Positions 1-5,230 are shown, numbered from the stretch's first letter. The stretch is DNA of 5,230 nucleotides from Gemmatimonas phototrophica (GCA_945876015.1 CAMCNM010000166.1:1-5230); one strand, 5' to 3'. Program-made: numbers and translations. Notes: generated by a model from the sequence alone, not told the origin.

Positions 1-387
1 GTTCCAGAACTGGCCGACGGCACACCCCTGGTGGGCGGTTGCAGTCCGGACCTCTTCCACCGCGAGCAGCTCGACTCCCATGAAGAGCACCTCGTAGTAA
101 CGCGGGTGCTCGAGGGCGAAGTCGAGGAAGCCCTCTCCCGCCATCTGGAAACGGTCCTCGGGGGTGCGCCCCTGAAGGCCTCGATGGAGGTATTGGACCA
201 GGGTCTGGTAGCCTTCACCGACCACGTCCAGCAGCACCTTTTCCTTGCTCTCGTAATGGCGATAGAGCGCCGGCGCGGTGACCCCCAGCGAGCGGGCCAG
301 CTTTCTCATCGAAAAGCCGTCCAGCCCATCGGTCAGGTACAGATCACACGCGCACGCCAAGATCCGGTCTCTTTGCTCGATGCTCAT
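1..387 (-). CDS. TetR/AcrR-family transcriptional repressor, N-terminal part
   Basis: The minus strand is open from ATG at 387 to the left edge, giving 129 residues with no stop, so the C-terminus lies outside the window. Residues about 5-50 form the TetR DNA-binding domain: a first helix (RDRILACACDLYLTDG) and then the helix-turn-helix FSMRKLARSLGVTAPALYRHY at 25-45, followed by SKEKVLLDVV. The segment FALEHPRYYEVLF at 90-102 resembles the ligand-binding C-domain of the WHG/TetR_C_33 type. Family members are about 190-220 residues, so roughly a third is missing. The start is forced: reading upstream in frame there is no ATG, GTG or TTG before a stop at 439-441. No Shine-Dalgarno sequence is visible. 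A 19-bp repeat overlaps the start codon and suggests autoregulation. The inducer and target genes cannot be read from this sequence. Confidence 0.93.
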   Translation of the reverse strand, partial: MSIEQRDRILACACDLYLTDGLDGFSMRKLARSLGVTAPALYRHYESKEKVLLDVVGEGYQTLVQYLHRGLQGRTPEDRFQMAGEGFLDFALEHPRYYEVLFMGVELLAVEEVRTATAHQGCAVGQFWN

Positions 388-404
388 GTAAACAATGTAA
401 ACAT
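386..404. promoter_or_regulatory. Probable TetR operator over the repressor start codon
   Basis: The plus strand shows two perfect tandem copies of ATGTAAACA followed by T. The same 19 bp also read as an imperfect dyad: 7 of 9 base pairs around the central A at 395 are complementary, with outer arms ATGT/ACAT and inner arms ACA/TGT. TetR dimers usually bind palindromes of this size close to their own start codon. The site covers the first two bases of the repressor ATG (387-385), so binding would block its own expression. The operator role is inferred from position and symmetry only. Confidence 0.5.
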
Positions 405-501
405 GGTCCCATCGGCGGCCAACTGGGAGAGCACATATTCAGGGAACGGCGTTTAGTGACAGAAGGTGCAAGCCGACGCCCGTAGCCCTCGGGGAGTCTT
501 G

Positions 502-527
502 CCACCCACCCACCCACCCGCCCGCCC
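502..527 (-). repeat. Tetranucleotide G-tract repeat with G-quadruplex potential
   Basis: On the plus strand this is ACCC four times (504-519) followed by GCCC twice (520-527). On the minus strand it gives six consecutive GGG tracts separated by single C or T bases, then a GG. Four G3 tracts with one-base loops already meet the standard parallel G-quadruplex rule, so six is a strong motif. It lies in non-coding DNA about 115 bp upstream of the TetR start, on that gene's sense strand, so it could lie in its leader RNA or promoter. It is also a simple repeat prone to copy-number slippage. Confidence 0.7.
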
Positions 528-556
528 TACGTATTCTGCGCCAAGCGCTTACGTAG
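527..556. repeat. Imperfect 30-bp palindrome with inner hairpin
   Basis: Perfect 7-bp arms CTACGTA (527-533) and TACGTAG (550-556) flank 16 bases. Within these, GCGC (538-541) and GCGC (545-548) can pair around a CAA loop, leaving an asymmetric bulge (TTCT against T). Each outer arm also contains the self-complementary TACGTA. As RNA or single-stranded DNA this folds into a two-part hairpin. No U-tract follows on either side, so it is not a standard intrinsic terminator. It directly abuts the G-tract repeat. Its role is unknown; an operator, a structured leader or a relic of a mobile element are all possible. Confidence 0.55.
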
Positions 557-591
557 CAATCGGATGAAGTTCGCCACCGGTCCTGGGCTAG

Positions 592-771
592 GTTGGATCC
601 GTGGGAGCGGCCGCCGGTGGCATCCTCGCCTTCCCCGTGGGAGTCGTCGTCGGACTCGCTGTGAAGCACGATGCCTGGGGCCCGACGTCGATCGTACCGC
701 AGTCGGGCGTTCGGATCTCGGTGCGGCCGGTGCTCGGGAAGGGGGTCGGAGTCGGCGCGTCGGTCGCGTTT
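592..771 (+). pseudogene. Remnant of a small glycine-rich protein gene
   Basis: A frame running from a stop at 589-591 encodes VGSVGAAAGGILAFPVGVVVGLAVKHDAW followed by a tail ending GVRISVRPVLGKGVGVGASVAF at 771. The Gly/Ala/Val-rich hydrophobic segment, an Asp-x-Trp pair and a beta-strand-like end finishing in Phe resemble the C-termini of small envelope proteins I associate with Gemmatimonadota. That resemblance is from memory. Third codon positions are mostly G or C up to 771 and then become AT-rich, although the frame stays open to a TAA at 826-828. An intact version would run from GTG at 601 to 828 (75 residues). There is no good ribosome binding site, and an in-frame TAG sits just upstream, so a decayed gene is more likely than a functional one. 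The 58 codons after 771 do not exist: the coding signal simply fades into the next promoter. Confidence 0.4.
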
Positions 772-782
772 CAGCATGAGCA

Positions 783-838
783 TTGGCCTGACCAACCTGT
801 AGTGACTATATTGGTCATAATACTTTAACCATATAGGA
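783..838 (+). promoter_or_regulatory. Promoter/operator and RBS of the toxin-antitoxin operon
   Basis: Positions 801-836 are only about 28% GC, in contrast to the GC-rich surroundings. TGACCAA (789-795) and TTGGTCA (811-817) form a perfect 7-bp inverted repeat. TTGG (783-786) and CCAA (792-795) form a smaller one. CTATATTGGT (806-815) matches ACCATATAG (828-836) as an inverted repeat with one extra T. CATAAT at 816-821 is a five-of-six match to the -10 consensus; no strong -35 is seen 16-18 bases upstream. AGGA at 835-838 is a ribosome binding site five bases before the antitoxin ATG. Type II antitoxins usually repress their own operon through such repeats, so this is the likely binding region. 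Confidence 0.55.
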
Positions 839-843
839 CCCGC

Positions 844-1137
844 ATGTCCAAGAGAGTATCGATCGGCGATCTCAAGGCGCGCCTGAGCGAGTACATCGCC
901 GCGGCGAAGGCTGGGGAGAGCGTGCTGATTACCGACCGCGGCCGCCCCGTCGCACGCCTCGCACCGCTCTCCGGAAGCGGCGCGCTCGAGGGACGCGCGG
1001 CGCATCTGGTAAGGGCAGGCCTGGCTCGGCCCCCGCGCAGGAGGCTCGACAGAAGATTCCTCGAAGCCGAGCGTCCGGCCGATACCAAGGGTCGCGCGCT
1101 CGAGTCGATGCTGGAGGAGCGCGCGGAGGGCTGGTGA
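844..1137 (+). CDS. Phd/YefM-family antitoxin
   Basis: This 97-residue protein begins SKRVSIGDLKARLSEYIAAAKAGESVLITDRGRPVARLAPL, the hallmark Phd/YefM fold: an N-terminal strand and helix, then the 'G-E-x-V-x-I-T-x-x-G-x-P-V-A-x-L' stretch at about 24-39. In this family the N-terminal domain dimerises and binds operator DNA. The C-terminal part (here about 43-97, rich in Arg and Glu and probably disordered until bound) wraps around and blocks the toxin. ATG at 844 is chosen because AGGA lies five bases upstream and the family motif starts immediately after. The stop overlaps the toxin start by 4 bp (GTGA), giving translational coupling. Length is normal and no key segment is missing. The partner is a PIN-domain toxin, so the protein acts as a VapB by role although its fold is Phd-like. 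Family assignment is firm; binding and repression are inferred. Confidence 0.92.
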   Translation: MSKRVSIGDLKARLSEYIAAAKAGESVLITDRGRPVARLAPLSGSGALEGRAAHLVRAGLARPPRRRLDRRFLEAERPADTKGRALESMLEERAEGW

Positions 1138-1556
1138 AATTCTGGGATACGTCGGCACTCATCCCGCTCCTCTTTGACGAGGAGCACTCGGCCACCACGC
1201 GGGCATTGTTCGATGCGGATCCGGCGGTAGCAGCCTGGTGGGGAACGCCGGTGGAATGCGCATCGGCGGCAGCCCGGCTGCGCCGTGAGGGTGAGCTCAC
1301 GGTCGCCGAGGAGAGTCAGGCCCTGGGCCTCGTGTCGGATCTGAGGGACGGATGGACCGAGATCCTTCCCTCCGAGGAGCTTCGCTCGACCGCACAGCGC
1401 CTGCTACGCGTCCACGCGCTACGCGCCTCGGATGCCCTTCAGCTCGCGGCCGCGCTGGTCTGGGCAGGGACGCCCGACGGGGCGGAGCTGGTGACGCTCG
1501 ACGAGCGCTTCGCGATGGCCGCGCGGCTCGAGGGGTTCAGGGTGCTGCCGGGGTGA
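1134..1556 (+). CDS. vapC: VapC-type PIN-domain toxin ribonuclease
   Basis: The 140-residue product has the full PIN-domain signature. FWDTSALIPLL at the N-terminus carries the first acidic residue (Asp5), PVECASAAARL carries Glu41, RASDALQLAAAL carries Asp100 and VTLDERFAMAA carries Asp123. These four acidic residues bind Mg2+ or Mn2+ in the family. Known VapC toxins cleave tRNA, rRNA or other RNA and arrest growth when not bound by antitoxin; the target here cannot be read from sequence. The start is GTG at 1134, overlapping the antitoxin stop by 4 bp. GGAGG at 1125-1129 inside the antitoxin gene supplies a ribosome binding site. Length is typical (about 130-145 residues) and the active site looks intact, so the toxin is probably functional. 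It converges on the peptidase gene with a 7-bp gap and no clear terminator between them. Confidence 0.93.
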   Translation: MKFWDTSALIPLLFDEEHSATTRALFDADPAVAAWWGTPVECASAAARLRREGELTVAEESQALGLVSDLRDGWTEILPSEELRSTAQRLLRVHALRASDALQLAAALVWAGTPDGAELVTLDERFAMAARLEGFRVLPG

Positions 1557-1566
1557 GGGCTCCTCA
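1554..1566. repeat. Short palindrome joining two convergent stop codons
   Basis: TGAGG (1554-1558) and CCTCA (1562-1566) are perfect inverted arms around GCT. The left arm contains the toxin stop TGA and the right arm contains the peptidase stop on the opposite strand. The stem is only 5 bp with no T-tract, so at best it is a weak transcription barrier. No other terminator is visible between the genes. Confidence 0.3.
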
Positions 1567-4197
1567 GCCGCCCCAGCCGTAAACCACCCGCGCCGACCGC
1601 TCCACCATGTCCGACGCCTGCAGGATCTTGAGCCGGAGCTGCGGGGGGTAGTCGGGCCGGGCGGCCAGAAAGGCCCGCACCGTCTCGGCGGCCTCCGGGC
1701 TCGCGTGACCCCAGAGAGCGTTCTGGATCCAGGCGCCCGGGAAGAAGATGTCCCCGGTGCGCTGGATCTCCTCCATCAGGCCGAGCGCGGGCTCGATGAA
1801 TCGCTGGGCCTGATCCGCCCGACGCGGATGGTTGAGGTAATAGAGCGCGTCGAGCACCCAGGGCTCCTGCTCGCGGTTGGCGGGGTCGGCCAACGAGGCG
1901 AAAAAGCGCTCGCGGTCGGCCGGATCCGCGGAAAGCGCGGGCCGGAGGAAGGCGAAGCGCGCCTTCCGGTCCGGATTCTGGATGTTCGCCTCCTCCTGCT
2001 CGAGGAGCTCACGCCATCCGTTGACCTCGAGAAGGGCGAGCGTTGCGGCCAGCCGCGTGCGATCGGGCTCGGCCAGCGGAACCGGCGACGGCTCCGCTCC
2101 CGCCCAGAGCCGCCGCATGCGCTCGGCGCCGTCCGACGTCTCGACCAGGTTGCGCCACGCCGCGAAGTACGACGCGCGCAGCGTGGGAGTGGACGCATCG
2201 CGGGCGCCTTTCCAGACAGCGAGCTCGACACCCGGGCCGCGGCGGCCCCGCTCGACGCTCGGCAGAAGCCTCCAGTACGTGGTCTGGAGGTAGGAGAGGA
2301 GGAGCTGCGTGACCTGCTCGTCCGGCTCGAGCGGAAGGCAGGCGAGCACGCGCTCGATGAAGCGGTCCGGCGGAATCCCTCCGTCCAACACGCCGTCCCA
2401 CAGCGTGACCCACGCGGCTCCGCGCACCTTCCCCTCCGCGATGTCTCCGACGCCTGCGAGCAGCGCGGTTCGGCTCGCTTCGTCGAGCACGAACCGGCCG
2501 TACTCGAAGCCGCCGCCGTTCGGAAGGATCCACGCCGGCTCCGGCTCGGTCAGATCGAAGGTCGCGGTCGCGCCCGTAAGATCCACGGGATGCACGCGGA
2601 CTGCGTCCCCCTCCGGAACCGCCACGTCGAGCGTCTGCGGCCAGACCCTCCCCTGCCCCTCCGCATCCTCCGCGCGGAGGGTGACCCGCGTGCCCATTAG
2701 GTCCGTGACATCGCGCTCCATGCGGATCGTCGGGCGGCCGGCCTCCTCCACCCACGCCTGGCTCCACGACTCCAGATCCTCCGAGGTGCGATCGTCGAGA
2801 ATCTCGATCAGCTGCTGCCACGTCGCGTTTGCGTAGGAGTACGTGGTCAGGTACTCACGCAGGCCTTCGCGCAGCTCCTCCGCTCCGACCAGCCCCTCGA
2901 GCTGGCGCATCACGATCGGCGCCTTGTCGTAGATGATCGCGCCGTAGAGGCTCCCGGCATCCTTCAGGTTCTCGAGCGGCTGCTGGATCGCGTTCGTCCC
3001 CGCGGTGCGATCCACGGCGTACGCCGAGGGATAGTGCTGGACCAGGAAGCGTAGCTCATGATCGACGTCGGGGAACGACGGCTGGACGATCTTGGCCGCG
3101 AGGAAGTTGGCGAACACCTCCTTGGTCCAGACGTCGTCGAACCAGTTCATCGTCACCAGATCGCCGAACCACATGTGCGACGTCTCGTGCGCGATCGTGG
3201 TGGCGCGGTCGAGGAAGTCGGTCTGCGTCGCCGATTCGTCGAGCAGGATACCGTCCTGCCGATACGCGATCGCCCCGGGATGCTCCATCCCGCCGTACTG
3301 GAAGCTCGGGATCAGCGCGAAATCGAACTTGTCGAAGGGATACGGAATTCCGGTGTACTCCTCGAGCCAGGCCAGCGCGCTCCGGTGCAGATCGAAGATC
3401 TGCTCGCGATTGCGCGCCACCCGCGCCGCGTCCGTCTCGCGGTGGAACATGCGCATGCGGCGCCCGGCCGAGTCCGACTCCTCCACCTGGAACTTCCCCG
3501 CCACGAACGCGAAGAGGTACGGAGGGATCGGGCGCGTCTCCGCGAATGTGTAGACGCGGCGGGGACCCGTGCCGTCGGCGGCGTCCGGGGCCAAGCCCGC
3601 GTCTTCGGCGCCGTTGCCCACCGCGACCCACCCCTCGGGCAGCTCCAGCGTGAGCCGCCAGAGCGCCTTCAGGTTCGGCTGGTCGAACACCGGGAGGCTG
3701 AAGTGATGGCGATCCGGGACGAACAGCGCGTAGAGGAAATCGTCCGAGCGGTTCAGGGCCTCGTCACCCGCGGTATAAACGATGCGCACCTCGTTCGCGC
3801 CCTCGCGCAGGGCGGATCCCGGGATGACGACGTGGTCGTTCTCGGGACGCCAGGGGGCCGTGACGCCGTTCGCATCCACCGAGCGCACGCGCGTGGACGG
3901 CTCGAGGAAGTCGAGCACCAGGTCGCGTCCGGTGTCGTCGTCCCACGTGAAACGCACGACCGTCTCGCCTTCGATCGGGCGGGCGCGCTCGGCCGGAACG
4001 CTCAGCCGCACCTGGTACGTGAGCGCCGAGATCGTCCTGCGCCGGAGTTCAGCCAGCTCCCACGGGACGCCCGTGTCGGTCGGGGCCGGACCGGTCTCGC
4101 TCAGGCAGGATCCGAGGGCGACCATGGTGACGACGAGGGCCAGCATCCTCCCGAGCGACGCGATACGCTTCGGAAAACGCCCACCGGACAACGGCAT
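1564..4197 (-). CDS. M1-family zinc aminopeptidase, predicted lipoprotein
   Basis: With ATG at 4197 the product has 877 residues. It opens with a basic stretch (FPKRIASLGR), a hydrophobic core LALVVTMVALG and the lipobox LGSC with Cys31, which predicts export and lipid anchoring. An N-terminal beta domain follows (about 50-240, with LPVFDQPNLKALW at 168-180). The catalytic domain holds GGMEH at 302-306 (the substrate-binding GAMEN box), the zinc site HETSH at 337-341 with Glu360 18 residues later, and a likely catalytic Tyr423 in IIYDKAP. The rest, from about 500, is a short beta segment and a helical C-domain. M1 enzymes remove N-terminal residues from peptides; a lipoprotein form would act in the periplasm or at the surface. 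All zinc and catalytic residues are present. Other possible starts are GTG 4251 (895 residues) and ATG 4146 (860 residues); none has a well-spaced ribosome binding site. I prefer 4197 for its complete signal peptide. Confidence 0.93.
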   Translation of the reverse strand: MPLSGGRFPKRIASLGRMLALVVTMVALGSCLSETGPAPTDTGVPWELAELRRRTISALTYQVRLSVPAERARPIEGETVVRFTWDDDTGRDLVLDFLEPSTRVRSVDANGVTAPWRPENDHVVIPGSALREGANEVRIVYTAGDEALNRSDDFLYALFVPDRHHFSLPVFDQPNLKALWRLTLELPEGWVAVGNGAEDAGLAPDAADGTGPRRVYTFAETRPIPPYLFAFVAGKFQVEESDSAGRRMRMFHRETDAARVARNREQIFDLHRSALAWLEEYTGIPYPFDKFDFALIPSFQYGGMEHPGAIAYRQDGILLDESATQTDFLDRATTIAHETSHMWFGDLVTMNWFDDVWTKEVFANFLAAKIVQPSFPDVDHELRFLVQHYPSAYAVDRTAGTNAIQQPLENLKDAGSLYGAIIYDKAPIVMRQLEGLVGAEELREGLREYLTTYSYANATWQQLIEILDDRTSEDLESWSQAWVEEAGRPTIRMERDVTDLMGTRVTLRAEDAEGQGRVWPQTLDVAVPEGDAVRVHPVDLTGATATFDLTEPEPAWILPNGGGFEYGRFVLDEASRTALLAGVGDIAEGKVRGAAWVTLWDGVLDGGIPPDRFIERVLACLPLEPDEQVTQLLLSYLQTTYWRLLPSVERGRRGPGVELAVWKGARDASTPTLRASYFAAWRNLVETSDGAERMRRLWAGAEPSPVPLAEPDRTRLAATLALLEVNGWRELLEQEEANIQNPDRKARFAFLRPALSADPADRERFFASLADPANREQEPWVLDALYYLNHPRRADQAQRFIEPALGLMEEIQRTGDIFFPGAWIQNALWGHASPEAAETVRAFLAARPDYPPQLRLKILQASDMVERSARVVYGWGG

Positions 4198-4295
4198 GGG
4201 AGGTCTCGAGTGGAGGTACGGCGGCGGAGCGGTCCGCCGGAATACTGCCACGCGAGGCAGTCGAGGTACAGGTCCAGTGATTATCTTCCGCGGCC
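4198..4295. promoter_or_regulatory. Divergent promoter region between peptidase and hydrolase
   Basis: This region must serve both flanking genes. CTGCC (4245-4249) with GGCAG (4256-4260) and CGGCGGA (4222-4228) with TCCGCCG (4233-4239) form two hairpins five bases apart; both would lie in the peptidase leader if its start is 4197. TGATTATC at 4278-4285 holds an AT-rich core that reads GATAAT on the minus strand (five of six to the -10 consensus) and GATTAT on the plus strand (four of six). No convincing -35 element accompanies either. GGAGGT occurs on the plus strand at 4199-4204 and 4212-4217. Neither gene has an obvious Shine-Dalgarno sequence at its chosen start. Confidence 0.35.
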
Positions 4296-5230
4296 ATGAG
4301 TCCCGCCGTCGCGTTCACGCCCCGTCCCTTCCACCCACCCCCGTGGGCGCGCAACCGCCACGTGCAGACGCTGGCCGGCAAGTTCCTGCGACCCCGTCCC
4401 CCCATCCCGCTGCGCAGGGAACGCTGGGAGACGCCGGACGGCGACTTCCTCGACCTGGACTTTGTCTGTGGGGGGGCGGACGACGGACTCGACCACGCGC
4501 CCATCGTGCTGCTGCTGCACGGCCTCGAGGGCAACGCGCTCCGGTCCTACGCGCTCCTCTCCTACCAGGCGCTCAGGCGGCGCGGGGTGGCGGCGGTCGG
4601 TCTCAACTTCCGGTCGTGCGGCGGCGAAGCCAACCGGCTCGCGCGCTCCTACCACTCTGGTGAGACGGGCGACCCGCGCTGGGTGCTGGAGCGGCTGCGC
4701 GAGCGCTGGCCGGGGCGACGCGTCGGCGCGCTCGCGTTCTCACTCGGCGGCAACGTGCTCCTCAAGCTGCTGGCGGATCTCGGAGCGGAGGGCCCGAAGC
4801 TGGTGGACGCCGCCGCGGTGGTGTCGGTGCCGTTCGACCTGAGCGCGGGAGCCGACGCGCTCGAGAGCGGTCCGCTGGTGCGCGCGTACGCCCGCCACTT
4901 CCTGCGCTCGCTGGTCGAGAAGGCGGTGGGCAAAGCGGAGTTGCTCGGCCCGCTGGTGCGCATGGACGCGGTGCGCCGGGCGCGCACGATCCGCGAGTTC
5001 GACGAGCGCGCGACCGCTCCGATCCACGGCTTCCAGGGCGCGGCGCACTATTACGCGTCGTGCAGCTCGGCGCCGCGTCTGGGGACCGTGCGGGTGCCGA
5101 CGCTCGTGCTGCAGAGCGGCGACGATCCCTTCCTGCCGCGCGAGGCGCTGCCCGAAGCGGCGCTCGCTTCCAACCCCGCGTTCGTGTCGGTGATAAGCGA
5201 ACGGGGCGGCCACGTGGGCTTCGTCGAAGG
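4296..5230 (+). CDS. YheT/ABHD-type alpha/beta hydrolase, C-terminus cut off
   Basis: The frame from ATG 4296 stays open to the right edge, giving 311 full codons. The family signature is clear: WARNRHVQTL at 17-26, the oxyanion-side HGLEGN at 75-80, GLNFRSCGGEANR at 102-114, the nucleophile elbow AFSLGGN with Ser149, the acid region LQSGDDPFLP (Asp276 or Asp277) and RGGHVGFVEG with catalytic His306. All three members of the Ser-Asp-His triad are present. There is no signal peptide, so the enzyme is probably cytosolic. Relatives (E. coli YheT, eukaryotic ABHD1/ABHD3) are esterases or lipases of poorly defined substrate, about 320-340 residues long, so only a short tail is missing. The start is fixed by an in-frame stop at 4278-4280. 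No ribosome binding site precedes it; the ATG overlaps the stop of a 29-codon frame (see findings). Confidence 0.93.
   Translation, partial: MSPAVAFTPRPFHPPPWARNRHVQTLAGKFLRPRPPIPLRRERWETPDGDFLDLDFVCGGADDGLDHAPIVLLLHGLEGNALRSYALLSYQALRRRGVAAVGLNFRSCGGEANRLARSYHSGETGDPRWVLERLRERWPGRRVGALAFSLGGNVLLKLLADLGAEGPKLVDAAAVVSVPFDLSAGADALESGPLVRAYARHFLRSLVEKAVGKAELLGPLVRMDAVRRARTIREFDERATAPIHGFQGAAHYYASCSSAPRLGTVRVPTLVLQSGDDPFLPREALPEAALASNPAFVSVISERGGHVGFVE

Larger units (their letters stand above)
405..600. other. Non-coding stretch upstream of the TetR gene
   Basis: No convincing gene is present on either strand here. Besides the G-tract repeat and the palindrome listed separately, only weak signals are seen. 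A GAATAT-like -10 box for the minus-strand repressor lies near 435-440, with no clear -35 element. I found no tRNA, no terminator with a T-tract and no CRISPR-like repeats. Confidence 0.5.

Noticed and set aside
31..456. 141-residue open frame on the plus strand opposite the TetR gene
   Set aside because: Antisense shadow; the minus strand carries an unmistakable TetR helix-turn-helix domain.
501..527. CRISPR-like repeat array
   Set aside because: The repeat unit is only four bases, contiguous and without spacers; it is a simple tandem repeat.
527..556. Integron attC site or intrinsic terminator
   Set aside because: The arms lack the RYYYAAC/GTTRRRY core sites of attC, no cassette-like gene follows, and there is no T-tract after the stem on either strand.
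439..1158. 239-residue open frame on the minus strand across the non-coding region and antitoxin gene
   Set aside because: It crosses the G-tract repeat and the toxin-antitoxin promoter, has no domain I recognise, and is antisense to the clear Phd/YefM gene.
1705..2700. 331-residue open frame on the plus strand within the peptidase gene
   Set aside because: Antisense to the C-terminal domain of the peptidase, with biased Arg/Ala/Gly/Pro composition and no recognisable domain.
2009..2821. 270-residue open frame on the minus strand in another frame of the peptidase gene
   Set aside because: Very Arg/Gly/Ala-rich low-complexity translation, a frame shadow of the real gene.
3058..4299. 413-residue open frame on the plus strand opposite the peptidase gene
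   Set aside because: It is Arg/Glu/Val-rich, matches no family I recognise and runs antisense to a gene with complete catalytic motifs. Long antisense frames are expected in GC-rich coding DNA.

Overview
The window is high-GC bacterial DNA carrying four ordinary protein genes plus a small toxin-antitoxin operon. The GC-rich third codon positions, the M1 aminopeptidase variant (GGMEH and WTKEVFANF motifs) and a glycine-rich fragment ending in a beta-strand-like tail remind me of Gemmatimonadota or a similar soil or sediment lineage. That placement is inference from memory, not a search result.

Layout, left to right: (1) positions 1-387, minus strand, the N-terminal 129 residues of a TetR/AcrR repressor running off the left edge, with a 19-bp repeat and dyad (386-404) over its start codon. 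(2) Positions 405-843 hold no intact gene. They contain a run of six G3 tracts on the minus strand (502-527), an imperfect 30-bp palindrome directly abutting it (527-556), a probable decayed gene fragment (592-771), and an AT-rich promoter/operator with nested inverted repeats (783-838). (3) Positions 844-1556, plus strand, a Phd/YefM antitoxin and a VapC-type PIN-domain toxin whose reading frames overlap by 4 bp. (4) Positions 1564-4197, minus strand, a large M1 zinc aminopeptidase predicted to be an exported lipoprotein, convergent with the toxin and separated by only 7 bp. (5) A divergent region of about 98 bp with two small hairpins. (6) Positions 4296-5230, plus strand, a YheT/ABHD-type alpha/beta hydrolase lacking only its C-terminus at the right edge.

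The toxin-antitoxin pair is a self-contained unit inserted between unrelated genes. The antitoxin should neutralise the toxin RNase and repress the operon through the upstream repeats. The peptidase (envelope peptide degradation) and the hydrolase (cytosolic esterase-like enzyme) share a divergent promoter region, but I see no evidence that they act in one pathway. The TetR target is not visible; it probably lies beyond the left edge or is the regulator itself.

I do not see a clearly new multi-gene system. The least explained part is the non-coding stretch 386-600, where an operator-like repeat, a strong G-quadruplex motif and a hairpin-forming palindrome occur within about 170 bp.
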